Origin: Campylobacter concisus
GTDB taxonomy: Bacteria; Campylobacterota; Campylobacteria; Campylobacterales; Campylobacteraceae
Length of the DNA stretch: 64,000 nt
Reading direction: 5' to 3'
Assembly (NCBI RefSeq): GCF_001891085.1
Contig: NZ_JXUP01000001.1
Span: 186,001-250,000 of the forward strand
Positions 43,092 through 52,327 of this stretch are shown piece by piece (positions within the stretch are counted from its first letter, which is position 1; each line of letters starts with the position of its first letter). The notes below the pieces were generated by a model. It was not told where the DNA came from. It did not search any database and worked only from the letters and a program-made list of their open reading frames with translations. Position numbers and translations under genes: made by a program.

Positions 43092-43883
43092 ATGAGCTTT
43101 TTTAAGAAAATTCTCGGTAAACAAATCGATCTTGGCAAGCAAATGCCGATCTATTTTGTAAGTAGCGACGAAGACTACATGCAGCGTGCATTTGAGCAAG
43201 CTCGTGAGAGCTTTAGATATTTTTGGCGTGAGGTTTACTGGGAGCGCCACAGGATCGTACCTATGCTTGACTATGCAATGGTAAAAATTTGCTTTTTAGA
43301 TGTCGTAAATGGCGAAGAAGTTGGCGAGCACATGTGGATAGACGATGTGGAATTTGATGGCGAAACGATATATGGAACACTCGTAAACGAGCCTGACGCC
43401 GTGCAAAACGTTAAAGTAGGCGATCAAGTAAGCGTGAAGATAGATGAGATGAGCGACTGGCTCTTTGCGATAGATGGACGTGCATACGGCGGATTTAGCG
43501 TGCAGGCGATGCGTTCACGCATGCAAAAGAAAGAGCTAAAAGAGCACGATAAAGAGTGGGGGCTTGATTTTGGGGATTTTAACGATATTTTGGTAGTTTA
43601 TGAGCAAAAAGAGCATCCTGAAAATTTGATAGAGCATCCAATGAGCAAAAATACATATGAGCAAGTAAAGCAATATATAAAAGAGCACCCAAATATGGTC
43701 ACGGATGCTGATGAGTTTGGCTATACGCAGCTTCACCACGAGGCGATCGCAGGAAATTTAAATCTTGTAAATCTTTTACTAGAAAACGGCGCTGATAAAA
43801 ATGCCCGCACAAAAAGTGGCAAAATAGCGGCTGATTTTGCTGAGAATTTAGGCTGGAGCGAAATCGCAAAGGTGCTTAAATAG
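43092..43883 (+). CDS. DUF2314-ankyrin fusion protein
   Basis: 263 residues, cytosolic. About 17-135 match DUF2314 (QARESFRYFWREVYWER, then HMWIDDVEFDGETIYGTL and VKVGDQVSVKIDEMSDWLF). The C-terminal 60 residues carry ankyrin repeats (DADEFGYTQLHHEAIAGNLNLVNLLLENGADKN, given here in part, and a partial second repeat). Ankyrin parts mediate protein contacts. It has a good ribosome site (GAAGGAC). Function unknown. Confidence 0.82.
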   Translation: MSFFKKILGKQIDLGKQMPIYFVSSDEDYMQRAFEQARESFRYFWREVYWERHRIVPMLDYAMVKICFLDVVNGEEVGEHMWIDDVEFDGETIYGTLVNEPDAVQNVKVGDQVSVKIDEMSDWLFAIDGRAYGGFSVQAMRSRMQKKELKEHDKEWGLDFGDFNDILVVYEQKEHPENLIEHPMSKNTYEQVKQYIKEHPNMVTDADEFGYTQLHHEAIAGNLNLVNLLLENGADKNARTKSGKIAADFAENLGWSEIAKVLK

Positions 43884-43915
43884 CAAAATTTGTAAATTTA
43901 ATTTAGGGACAAAAT

Positions 43916-44767
43916 TTGAGTTATCAAGATATTTTAAATAAAAAAGATGAGAGCGTTAAAAACTCTATAAATTTTATAAATTTCGTTAAGGCAAAGTTTT
44001 CAAACGCTAACATAGCAAGCAGCAAACAAGGCAAGCTCATAGCTCTTTTAAATGAAGAATATGAGTCTTATCTTGAGCTAAATAGAACAAATTTTATTGA
44101 AATTTCAAAAAAACTTAACGAATTAAAAAAGCAAATTTGTTTTATGATTTTGGATATAAAAGATGAGATTATAAAAGATTTCGATGAGAAAAACTATGAA
44201 ATTTATATAGGTGCAAGCTATAAGGAACCAGAATATCTTGAAAAAATTAAAAATGATTTGCTAAATAACACTTATTTTGAGAGTAGACTCAGCGAATATT
44301 CAGCAAATTTAAAGACTAATTTTATAAAAAATTGCGTGGAAAATTTCTTTAAATATTCAAATTTTATCGTGCCAATCGCTAGTATCTTTTGCTACTTTTT
44401 ATATTTTGGCTTTGAAGTAAAATATTTCCCGATTTTAGACAGCTCAGAGATGATATTTACAGGTATTTTGCTATTTTGTGCGACTGCATTTATCACGGTT
44501 TTTGAGATCGGTATCTTAGTCTTTGTCTCAAACCTTTATCAAAATGACAATAAAAAATACAAATTTAAAAAGCCAAAATTTCTCTTTTTCTATAGCTCAA
44601 ATTTCATATATTTTTTGACATCCATATCATTTTTCATTTTTGCTTTTATAGCTCATAGGCTTTCTTGTAATTTACTAATGATACTATCGCTATTTCCGCT
44701 CTCTTATATCTGTGTAAATTTAGCGGTTTTTTTAAGGATAGATCAAATTTTGTTATATATTTCTTGA
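43916..44767 (+). CDS. Membrane protein of unknown function with coiled-coil N-terminus
   Basis: 283 residues from a TTG with AGGG upstream. The N-terminal 145 residues are charged and helical. Four hydrophobic segments follow in the second half (about 148-166, 182-205, 225-245 and 250-275). No family recognised. It lies 32 bases after the DUF2314 gene and overlaps the next gene by 4 bases (TTGA). Confidence 0.65.
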   Translation: MSYQDILNKKDESVKNSINFINFVKAKFSNANIASSKQGKLIALLNEEYESYLELNRTNFIEISKKLNELKKQICFMILDIKDEIIKDFDEKNYEIYIGASYKEPEYLEKIKNDLLNNTYFESRLSEYSANLKTNFIKNCVENFFKYSNFIVPIASIFCYFLYFGFEVKYFPILDSSEMIFTGILLFCATAFITVFEIGILVFVSNLYQNDNKKYKFKKPKFLFFYSSNFIYFLTSISFFIFAFIAHRLSCNLLMILSLFPLSYICVNLAVFLRIDQILLYIS

Positions 44768-45234
44768 CTATTATAATGCTTATTTTATTTATCGCATCGA
44801 CTGTTATTTCAAATAGCATTAGTGGATTTTTGGCACTTTGGATATTATTTTGCTCTTTTATGCTCTCATTCATTCTTGGAATAGCTAGCATAAAAGAGGC
44901 GAAAGATTTTACTATTATTTTTTATTCGGCGCTCATTTTCATGATCATTTCAAACTCTCTTTTATTTATAAAATACACAGCAAAAACGCTTGCTATAGGA
45001 AATGTTGATTATAAATTTTTACTTATTGACAAAAGCGCTTTAAAAGCTTTGCCAAGCTCGTTTTGCGAGACAAAAGATAAAGACCGAACGGCTTGCGAGA
45101 TAGATAAAAAGGCAGTTAAAATTTATGACGTGAAGTCACTTTGCAATATTGGTAAATTTTATTATTTGCAGACGAAAGATGGAGTAAAATTTGAGCTTGA
45201 TGCAAGCAAAATTATCTCAAGAGCTAAGAAGTAA
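44764..45234 (+). CDS. Three-span membrane protein of unknown function
   Basis: 156 residues from a TTG that overlaps the upstream stop (an ATG four codons later is an alternative). Hydrophobic segments at about 4-20, 24-42 and 52-70. The C-terminal 80 residues are soluble with two Cys (FCETKDKDRTACE) plus SLCNIGKFYYL, possibly periplasmic. It forms a unit with the preceding membrane protein. Function unknown. Confidence 0.65.
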   Translation: MTIIMLILFIASTVISNSISGFLALWILFCSFMLSFILGIASIKEAKDFTIIFYSALIFMIISNSLLFIKYTAKTLAIGNVDYKFLLIDKSALKALPSSFCETKDKDRTACEIDKKAVKIYDVKSLCNIGKFYYLQTKDGVKFELDASKIISRAKK

Positions 45235-45364
45235 CTTCCTTAAGCTTTGGGGCTAAAATTTGATCGATACGTGAAATTTGCAGATTTAATAAATTAAAAT
45301 TTATAGGCCAAATTTATGTGGCTAAGCTAAAAATTTCTTTAGCACAAGGCTAAATTTATTAAAA

Positions 45365-45379
45365 GTTAGCTATCCTAAC
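45365..45379. promoter_or_regulatory. Inverted repeat upstream of the radical SAM operon
   Basis: GTTAG, CTATC, CTAAC: a perfect 5-bp dyad with 5-base centre, 41 bases before the ATG at 45419, in the only non-coding stretch before this operon. Possible operator; no regulator gene nearby. Confidence 0.35.
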
Positions 45380-45418
45380 ACATAAATTTAAAACCAAACT
45401 TATTTAAGGCGATTAGTT

Positions 45419-46783
45419 ATGATATTTAAAAATATTGTCGAGAATTTTGCCGTAAATTACGCTCATAATTCTATTCAAAGATCACTATATAATGAATTTA
45501 ATATAGACATTTTAACCACAGCCTACACCAAAACTCCCAAAAAAGACAAAAAGTATATGCTCTACGCACATGTACCATTTTGTCACACATTTTGCCCGTA
45601 TTGCTCGTTTCATAAGTACCACTATGAACAAGAGCTTGCAAAAATTTACTTTGAAAATTTACGTGAGGAGATGAGGCAGGTTAAAGAGGCTGGATTTGAC
45701 TTTGATTCACTTTATGTTGGTGGTGGCACAACGCTTATAAATGAGCCTGAGCTTGAAAAGACACTTAAACTTGCAAAAGAGCTTTTTAGTATAGATGAAA
45801 TTTCAGCAGAAAGCGATCCAAATCACATCTCACCCGAGAGTTTAGCTAGATTTGATGGATTAATAGATCGACTAAGCGTTGGCGTACAAAGCTTTGATGA
45901 TGAAACGTTAAAAAGAGTTGGCAGATATGAAAAATTTGGCTCAGCCAAGGAGATAAAAAGAAAGCTTGAGCTTGCTCTTGGTAAGATCCCAGTCATTAGC
46001 CTCGATCTCATCTTTAACCTGCCAAATCAAACAAAAGAGCAGCTCATAAACGACATAAATACTGCAAAATCGATCTCTCCACAACAAATCACCTTCTATC
46101 CACTCATGAAATCAGAGCTAACAAGAGAGAATATAGCTCGCTCGCTTGGTGTTTCAAACGTCGATAACGAGCGTGATTTTTATGAGATAATCACTGAAGA
46201 ATTTAGCAAAAGTAACTACAAACAAAGCAACGCTTGGGCATTTTCAAACGAAAAAAGTGCCGACCTTCGCGACGAATATGTTGGCTCAAATTTAGAGTAT
46301 CTTGGCGTTGGCAGTGGAGCATTTAGTTTTCTTAACGGTGAGCTTGTAATAAATGCGTTTAATCTACTTGAATACGGCAAAAGGATAAAAAATAGGCAAA
46401 GCCCAGTCATTGCAAAATGTGGTTTTAGCAAGAAAGAGAGACTTAAATACACATTTTTAACAAGGCTTTTTGATGGCGGAGTTGATATTAAAAGATATAA
46501 CGATGAAAATAACACAAACATTAACAAAGCCTTATTTATGGAGCTTAGCTTACTTAAACTTGTAAATGCGATATACGAAGAAAATGGCATTATAAAGCCG
46601 ACATTTTTTGGCAAATATATCTGCATCGTGCTTATGCGTGATTTTTACGCTGGTATGGACAAAGTTCGTGCGATATTTAAGGATGATGCTAAGATAAAAC
46701 GAAGCAAGGTACTTCGTATAATGAGCGAAAATACTGAACAAAAGTATGAGCCAAATATCATTCAGCCACGAGCTGCGATGTAA
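45419..46783 (+). CDS. HemN/HemW-like radical SAM protein
   Basis: 454 residues. HVPFCHTFCPYCSFHKYHYE holds the CxxxCxxC cluster motif with the extra Cys and aromatic typical of the coproporphyrinogen oxidase-like group. YVGGGTTL, the RLSVGVQSFDDETLKRVGR motif and LIFNLPNQTKEQL also fit. The long C-terminus (from about 290) is unlike HemW and is closer to tandem-HemN or ChuW/HutW haem-degrading methyltransferases of similar length; I cannot decide between these. It overlaps the ABC exporter start by one base, so their products should act together. AAGG ribosome site present. Confidence 0.78.
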   Translation: MIFKNIVENFAVNYAHNSIQRSLYNEFNIDILTTAYTKTPKKDKKYMLYAHVPFCHTFCPYCSFHKYHYEQELAKIYFENLREEMRQVKEAGFDFDSLYVGGGTTLINEPELEKTLKLAKELFSIDEISAESDPNHISPESLARFDGLIDRLSVGVQSFDDETLKRVGRYEKFGSAKEIKRKLELALGKIPVISLDLIFNLPNQTKEQLINDINTAKSISPQQITFYPLMKSELTRENIARSLGVSNVDNERDFYEIITEEFSKSNYKQSNAWAFSNEKSADLRDEYVGSNLEYLGVGSGAFSFLNGELVINAFNLLEYGKRIKNRQSPVIAKCGFSKKERLKYTFLTRLFDGGVDIKRYNDENNTNINKALFMELSLLKLVNAIYEENGIIKPTFFGKYICIVLMRDFYAGMDKVRAIFKDDAKIKRSKVLRIMSENTEQKYEPNIIQPRAAM

Positions 46784-48417
46784 TGCTTGCAAATTTAATC
46801 AAAAAAAACATCTATCAAATTTCTAAAATAGTGTTATTAACACTCCTATTTAGCGGACTTGGTGTCTGGACTCTTTCATTTATAAATAATGAGCTTGTAA
46901 GTTTAAAAGAATTTGACACCTTTGTAGCGGTTAAATTTATAGTGGTTTTGCTCTTATTTTTTGCAAGCGCTATCTCTGCAAATATATCGCTTACGAATTT
47001 TGGGCATAAATTTATCTATGAGCTAAGATATCAAAGTGTAAAGCAAATTTTAGATACGCCAAATAGCGTGATAAACGAGATCGGCAAGGCAAAGATCATA
47101 GCTAGCCTAAATAATGACATAAAAACGATCACATTTGCTTTTATGAGCGCTACTGGCTTTATACAAAGCTTGGTTTTTATCATCTGTGCCAGCATCTATC
47201 TTTGTGTAATCGCTCCAAAAATTTTTATCTTTTTATCCATTTGGATCGGTGCAACTCTTTTTATAAATACGCTTTTTATGAAAAAAATTCATCTTTATTT
47301 TAAGTATTCTAGAGTTCAAGATGACGCATTGCAAAAGCACTACGACGATATCGTAGAGGGGCATAGAGAGCTTAGTTTAAATAGAGCAAGGGCAAGTGTC
47401 TGCTTTGATGAGTTAAATTTTACAGGCGATAAAAAACGCCAAAATATGGTAAAAGCTGATATTTATCACGCATTAAGTGATAATTTCACAAACATTATGC
47501 TTCTTGGCTCAGTTGGTCTTTGTGTATTTTTGTGCGTAGCATTTGACTGGGCGAGCCTGCAAACTGCGCTTAGCATAAGTCTTACGATACTATTTTTAAG
47601 AGGCTCATTTATGAGCATGGTTGGCTCCATACCAGCTGCACTTAGCGCAAAAGTGAGTTTAGAAAAGATCATGAGTTTAAATATAAATAAATTTAAGGAA
47701 GGCTTTAAATTTGACGATAGCCTAAGCGATAATTGGCAAAACATAAAAATAAAAGATATAAATTTCAACTACACTCACGGCAAATTTAGCCTAAAAGACG
47801 TAAATTTAGAGATCAAACGCGGCGAGATAACATTTATCATCGGTAAAAATGGTAGCGGCAAAAGTACGCTTATAAATTTACTTTGCGGGCTAATGCGTCC
47901 AAGTAGTGGCGATATTTACCTTGATAGCACAAAGATAGATGAAAGAAATTTACAAAGCTACCAGGCAAAGATTAGCGCTATTTTTGCCGATTTTTATCTA
48001 TTTTCACAAACGCTCTCTCATAATGGCTTCGCTAGCCAAAGCGAAATAGACGAGCTTTTAGCCTTACTTGAGATCGATAAAAAAGTAAGTGTCATAGATA
48101 ATAAACTTAGTACCACGCAACTCTCAACCGGTCAGCGAAAGCGTCTAAGTCTTTTAATAGCTATTTTAGAGCACCGCTCTATCCTTATCCTAGATGAATG
48201 GGCAGCCGATCAAGATCCACTCTTTAAGCGAAAATTTTATAAAGAAATTTTGCCATTTTTACAAAGTAAAGGCATAAGTATAATCGCTGTTAGCCACGAT
48301 GATAGTTACTTTGATGTAGCAACTAGGATCATCTTGGTAAAAGATGGCTTTGTGCGTGAACTAGACGAGGGCGAGCGAATAAGTGCTGCAAAGGATGCAG
48401 TCGAGAAGATAAAATAG
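46783..48417 (+). CDS. SyrD/PvdE/YojI-type ABC exporter (fused permease and ATPase)
   Basis: 544 residues: six spans in about 12-280, then an ATPase domain with Walker A GKNGSGKSTL (about 360-369), the family-specific signature LSTGQRKRLSLL, and ILDEWAADQDPLFKRKFY as Walker B. The DEWAADQDP signature is shared with PvdE, SyrD and E. coli YojI, which export peptide siderophores or microcin J25. Cargo here is unknown. Start overlaps the radical SAM gene (TAATG). Confidence 0.88.
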   Translation: MLANLIKKNIYQISKIVLLTLLFSGLGVWTLSFINNELVSLKEFDTFVAVKFIVVLLLFFASAISANISLTNFGHKFIYELRYQSVKQILDTPNSVINEIGKAKIIASLNNDIKTITFAFMSATGFIQSLVFIICASIYLCVIAPKIFIFLSIWIGATLFINTLFMKKIHLYFKYSRVQDDALQKHYDDIVEGHRELSLNRARASVCFDELNFTGDKKRQNMVKADIYHALSDNFTNIMLLGSVGLCVFLCVAFDWASLQTALSISLTILFLRGSFMSMVGSIPAALSAKVSLEKIMSLNINKFKEGFKFDDSLSDNWQNIKIKDINFNYTHGKFSLKDVNLEIKRGEITFIIGKNGSGKSTLINLLCGLMRPSSGDIYLDSTKIDERNLQSYQAKISAIFADFYLFSQTLSHNGFASQSEIDELLALLEIDKKVSVIDNKLSTTQLSTGQRKRLSLLIAILEHRSILILDEWAADQDPLFKRKFYKEILPFLQSKGISIIAVSHDDSYFDVATRIILVKDGFVRELDEGERISAAKDAVEKIK

Positions 48418-48492
48418 GAGTAATTTTTACACAAAAGCACAATACTCACCCTACTCTTAAGCCGTTTCAAGCTCAAATAAATTTAAATTTAG

Positions 48493-48498
48493 TAGAAT
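48493..48498 (+). promoter_or_regulatory. -10 box of the nuo operon
   Basis: TAGAAT on the plus strand 25 bases before the nuoA ATG, preceded by TTTAAATTTAG. It is the only promoter-like site in the 105-base gap before the operon. AAAAAGG serves as ribosome site. Confidence 0.6.
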
Positions 48499-48522
48499 CT
48501 TAAAAATTAAAAAAGGCAAAGT

Positions 48523-48912
48523 ATGTCACATTCAGAGCTTGAAAGCACCTATTTTGGTGCATTTATCATACTTTTACTAGCGACTTGTTCATTTTGTTTA
48601 ATAACATTCTTATCTTCAAAAATAAGTAAAAAATTAGCCAACCGCAATACCGAGCGCTTAAAACTTGGCTTTTATGAGTGTGGTCCAACCACCGTAAAAC
48701 AGCCAAATAAGATAAATATCCACTACTTTTTTTATGGAATTTTATTTATTTTGTTTGATGTTGAAGTCATCTTTATGTATCCGTGGGCGGTGGATTTTAG
48801 GCTACTTGGAATTTTTGGACTAATCGAAATGTTACTTTTTGTGGCGATTTTACTTATCGGCTTTGCTTATGCTTGGCAAAAAGGAGTCTTTAAATGGCAA
48901 AGCATCAGATAA
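48523..48912 (+). CDS. nuoA: NADH-quinone oxidoreductase subunit A
   Basis: Membrane subunit of complex I. 129 residues, three spans (about 10-30, 65-87, 95-118), with the family stretch [32 protein letters not shown] in the centre (residues 50-84). First gene of the 14-gene operon; its end overlaps nuoB by 19 bases. Confidence 0.96.
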   Translation: MSHSELESTYFGAFIILLLATCSFCLITFLSSKISKKLANRNTERLKLGFYECGPTTVKQPNKINIHYFFYGILFILFDVEVIFMYPWAVDFRLLGIFGLIEMLLFVAILLIGFAYAWQKGVFKWQSIR

Positions 48913-49406
48913 ATTACGCTGCAAATGGCGGTTTGCCAGTAGTTTTAACAACAGTTGACAAGCTAGTTCAGTGGGGCAGGAGCAACTCACTTTGGGCACT
49001 TAGCTACGGGCTTGCTTGCTGTGCGATCGAGATGATGGCAAGTGGCGCTAGCAGATATGACTTTGATAGGTTTGGTACCATTTTTAGGGCTAGCCCAAGA
49101 CACTCAGAGGTGATGATTATAGCTGGCACGCTAACTAAAAAGCACGCTGAATTTACAAGGCGCCTTTACGACCAGATGCCTGAGCCAAAGTGGGTCATCT
49201 CGATGGGTAGCTGTGCGAATACTGGCGGCATGTTTAATACCTACTCTACCGTTCAAGGTGTCGATAGAATAATACCAGTTGATATCTACATCCCAGGCTG
49301 TGCCCCGCGCCCAGAGACGCTTCAGTACGCACTTATGATGCTTCAAAAAAAGATAAGAAAACAAAGTGCATTTAGGGCGCAAAAGCCAAGAAAGCTAGAT
49401 ATATGA
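48894..49406 (+). CDS. nuoB: NADH-quinone oxidoreductase subunit B
   Basis: Peripheral-arm subunit carrying the N2 4Fe-4S cluster. 170 residues with the paired cysteines CCAIEMM (about 42-43), MGSCANTGG and the last ligand in [10 protein letters not shown]. Normal length. Overlaps nuoA (19 bases) and nuoC (4 bases). Confidence 0.97.
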   Translation: MAKHQINYAANGGLPVVLTTVDKLVQWGRSNSLWALSYGLACCAIEMMASGASRYDFDRFGTIFRASPRHSEVMIIAGTLTKKHAEFTRRLYDQMPEPKWVISMGSCANTGGMFNTYSTVQGVDRIIPVDIYIPGCAPRPETLQYALMMLQKKIRKQSAFRAQKPRKLDI

Positions 49407-50167
49407 GAGAGTATAAGCCAAAAAACGACCTGCAAAAAAAGCAGTACTACAGCGAGAAATTTTACATCGCCAAGCAGACGCCAAAAGAAGCAGCAAATGG
49501 CTCTAAATTTGACGAGGAGCTCGCTGTTTTAGAGCAAAGCGGAGTGCAAATTTTATCTAGCTACGTGGAGTTTGACCAGCTTGTTCTCTACGTAAATTCT
49601 AGTGAAAATTTTAAAGCGCTTGAAGTGTTAAAAGGCTTTGGCTACGAGCAGCTTTGTGAGCTTGCGGCGATTGATTATATAGCGCAAAAAGGTGGATACG
49701 AGGTCTTTTATCAGCTTTTAAGTGTTAGTAAAAATAGGCGCACGCGAGTAAAGTGCTTTGTCAAAAAGGACGAAATGCTAAAAAGCGTCTGCGAGCTTTA
49801 TAAAAGCGCAAACTGGGCGGAGCGTGAGATGTATGATCTAAGTGGCGTCTTAATCAAAGATCATCCAAATTTAAAGCGTCTTATAATGCCTGATGACTGG
49901 CACTCGCACCCACTCTTAAAGAGCTATCCGCTAGTTGGCGACGAGGCTGCTAAATGGTACGAGGTGGATAAAATTTTTGGGCGTGAGTTTAGAGAGCAGA
50001 TCGGCGAAGAGAACCGCGACCCAGCCTTTGTGAACGAGAAAGATACCTTTGGCTTTTCACGTGTCTTTGACGAAAATGAAGACTATGAATATCAAGAAGA
50101 AGGCGGCGTGAGATTTGTCAAAAAGGCTAAATTTAACCAAAGCCAGATAGTAAAGGAAAGACCTTGA
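49403..50167 (+). CDS. nuoC: NADH-quinone oxidoreductase subunit C
   Basis: 30-kDa-type peripheral subunit. 254 residues; the family core is in [32 protein letters not shown] (split about 130-160), which contains the ERE.DL...HP.L.R signature. A Campylobacter-type N-terminal extension of about 60 residues and an acidic C-terminus flank it. Coupled to nuoB and nuoD by 4-base overlaps. Confidence 0.96.
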   Translation: MREYKPKNDLQKKQYYSEKFYIAKQTPKEAANGSKFDEELAVLEQSGVQILSSYVEFDQLVLYVNSSENFKALEVLKGFGYEQLCELAAIDYIAQKGGYEVFYQLLSVSKNRRTRVKCFVKKDEMLKSVCELYKSANWAEREMYDLSGVLIKDHPNLKRLIMPDDWHSHPLLKSYPLVGDEAAKWYEVDKIFGREFREQIGEENRDPAFVNEKDTFGFSRVFDENEDYEYQEEGGVRFVKKAKFNQSQIVKERP

Positions 50168-51393
50168 GCCAGTCACCAAACCTCTTAAAACCATTTTTTG
50201 AAAATTTAGAATTTGAGCAAAATGATGGCAAGATGATACTAAATTTTGGCCCACAGCACCCAAGCGCTCATGGTCAGCTAAAACTAGTGCTTGAGCTTGA
50301 TGGCGAAAAGGTCGTGCGCGCTATGCCAGAGGTTGGCTTCATGCACCGAGGCGTTGAAAAGATGGCTGAAAATATGACCTATCAGGAATTTATCCCAATA
50401 ACTGACAGGGTGGATTACATCGCCTCAAGTGCGAATAACTACGCATTTTGCGCAGCTGTGGAGAAGCTTTGCGCCATAGAAGTGCCTCGCCGTGCGCAGA
50501 TCATTAGAGTGATGCTTTTAGAGCTAAACCGCATCAGCTCGCACCTTTTATTTTTAGCTACGCACGCCCTTGACGTGGGGGCTATGAGCGTATTTTTATA
50601 CGCATTTAGAGAGCGCGAATACGTCCTTGATCTCATAGAAAAATACTGCGGCGCAAGGCTAACTCACAGCTCGATAAGGATCGGTGGTGTGCCACTTGAT
50701 CTGCCTGATGGCTGGTGCGAAGAGTTGCTTAAATTTTGCGAGAAATTTCCAAGCGACATCACGCTTTATGAAGATCTGCTAAGCGAAAATAGAATTTGGC
50801 AAGCAAGGCTAATAGACGTGGGCGTAGTTAGCAAAGAGCTAGCTCTTAGTAGCGGCTGCTCTGGCGTCATGCTAAGAGCAAGTGGCATCGCGCGCGACAT
50901 CAGAAAAGAAGAGCCATATCTCATCTACGACGAGCTAGAATTTGACGTGCCTTACGCCACCAAGGGCGACTGCTACGCGAGATACCTACTTTATATGAAA
51001 GAGATGCGAGAATGCGTGAAAATTTTAAAGCAGTGCGTTAGCAAGTATCAGACAAGTAACCCCGCTATCATCGCCGACGCACCAGAGTATGTGAGCGCCT
51101 CAAAAGAGCAGATAATGAGCCAAAACTACTCTTTGATGCAGCATTTTGTGCTAATAACTCAAGGACTAAAGCCACCAAAAGGTGAAATTTATTTTGCTAG
51201 CGAATCGCCAAAGGGCGAGCTTGGAATTTATATAAACTCAGACGGTAGCGCAAGCCCATATCGCCTAAAAATTCGCACACCAAGCTTTTGGCACTGCGCT
51301 ATTTATGAAGATTTATTGGTAGGCCAGTACGTTGCTGACGTCGCTACGATAATTGGTAGCACAAATATCATCTTAGGCGAGGTCGATAGATGA
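50164..51393 (+). CDS. nuoD: NADH-quinone oxidoreductase subunit D
   Basis: 49-kDa-type subunit that forms the quinone site with NuoB. 409 residues from a TTG that overlaps the nuoC stop (TTGA). NFGPQHPSAHGQLKLVLELDGE, MHRGVEK, DRVDYIA and the C-terminal DVATIIGSTNIILGEVDR are typical. Length normal. Coupled downstream by ATGA. Confidence 0.97.
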   Translation: MSQSPNLLKPFFENLEFEQNDGKMILNFGPQHPSAHGQLKLVLELDGEKVVRAMPEVGFMHRGVEKMAENMTYQEFIPITDRVDYIASSANNYAFCAAVEKLCAIEVPRRAQIIRVMLLELNRISSHLLFLATHALDVGAMSVFLYAFREREYVLDLIEKYCGARLTHSSIRIGGVPLDLPDGWCEELLKFCEKFPSDITLYEDLLSENRIWQARLIDVGVVSKELALSSGCSGVMLRASGIARDIRKEEPYLIYDELEFDVPYATKGDCYARYLLYMKEMRECVKILKQCVSKYQTSNPAIIADAPEYVSASKEQIMSQNYSLMQHFVLITQGLKPPKGEIYFASESPKGELGIYINSDGSASPYRLKIRTPSFWHCAIYEDLLVGQYVADVATIIGSTNIILGEVDR

Positions 51394-51620
51394 GAAGGGT
51401 CGATCTTAGGCACTTAAAGAGTGAGTTTTTGAGCGCTCTTGGACAGCAGATAAAGGCTAGCGAGGCTGGCGAAGTGATTATATTTTTATTTGAGATAGGT
51501 GATTTTAGCGGCGTGACAAAGGCTGTAAATTTAGCCTATAATCTAAACTGCGAAGTGATGAACTCGCTTAAATTTAACCAAGTTGATTGGGTATTAACCA
51601 TAAAAAAGGGCAAGATATGA
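51390..51620 (+). CDS. Complex I accessory subunit in the nuoE position
   Basis: 76 residues in the place of nuoE, but without the four Cys of a NuoE 2Fe-2S thioredoxin-like domain. Known arrangement: Campylobacter and Helicobacter operons have two small unrelated genes here in place of nuoE and nuoF, and electrons enter from flavodoxin or another donor. Contains VEGEV-like basic-acidic mix (MRRVDLRHLKSEFLSALGQQ). Overlaps neighbours by 4 bases each side. Confidence 0.8.
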   Translation: MRRVDLRHLKSEFLSALGQQIKASEAGEVIIFLFEIGDFSGVTKAVNLAYNLNCEVMNSLKFNQVDWVLTIKKGKI

Positions 51621-52327
51621 AATTTAATGATTTAATAGCAGGCAAAAGCTTAAGCATCGCAAATTTACTAAGCTTGAGCGATAAAAATTTAGCAAAAAAG
51701 ATAAAAGAGCATGAGTTTAAATACATCTCTTGCATCGAAGATAACGAGCTTGGCGGCGAAAATTTAATACGCTGCGAAATAGGCTCAATAAGCTACGTCT
51801 TGGCTCTTCTTTGCAAATACGCAAATTTATCTTGCGATGAGTTTTTTAGCGAGCTTGATGATGGACTGATAAGTGGCGAGTGCAACGTGGGCGAGGAGGA
51901 GTTTGAGGAGCTTGGCGAGTGGATAAAGGACGTTAAAAACATCGTTATTGATGATTCATTTTTTACTCATCCAGATAAAGATGCGATCTTTTGGCTACTT
52001 GAAATTTTAGGCAAAAATGTCATTTTGGCTGGTGATTGCAGGAAAGAATTTAATGATTATCACAAAATAGACGAGCTAAAAGAGCTTGAAAATTTTGATG
52101 GAGCAGTCGTTTATCTAAACAAAAATGCAAGTGATGAGATCGTAGGTGGCGTGCAATTTGGTATCGTAGCAAAGGCAAAAGATGGCGATATGCTAGAGCT
52201 TAAAGCAAAAGATTTTAGTGTGAAGGCAAAATTTAAACTAGACCATTCGCTAAAAGGCACAGTTGCGATATTTGGCGCAAAAGATTTTGATGGATACGCA
52301 TTTAAGCAAGTAGTAGTTAGTAAATGA
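51617..52327 (+). CDS. Complex I accessory subunit in the nuoF position
   Basis: 236 residues from the ATG at 51617, chosen because it couples to the upstream stop (ATGA); the earlier GTG/ATG-like reading is not native. No NADH- or FMN-binding motif and no 4Fe-4S Cys set, so it is not NuoF in sequence. It corresponds to the second Campylobacter-type gene of the operon, thought to help a non-NADH donor use complex I. Acidic. Ends 4 bases into nuoG. Confidence 0.8.
   Translation: MKFNDLIAGKSLSIANLLSLSDKNLAKKIKEHEFKYISCIEDNELGGENLIRCEIGSISYVLALLCKYANLSCDEFFSELDDGLISGECNVGEEEFEELGEWIKDVKNIVIDDSFFTHPDKDAIFWLLEILGKNVILAGDCRKEFNDYHKIDELKELENFDGAVVYLNKNASDEIVGGVQFGIVAKAKDGDMLELKAKDFSVKAKFKLDHSLKGTVAIFGAKDFDGYAFKQVVVSK

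Noticed and set aside
45235..45418. Precursor peptide gene before the radical SAM/exporter pair
   Set aside because: All short frames with a start are under about 10 codons or lack a ribosome site.
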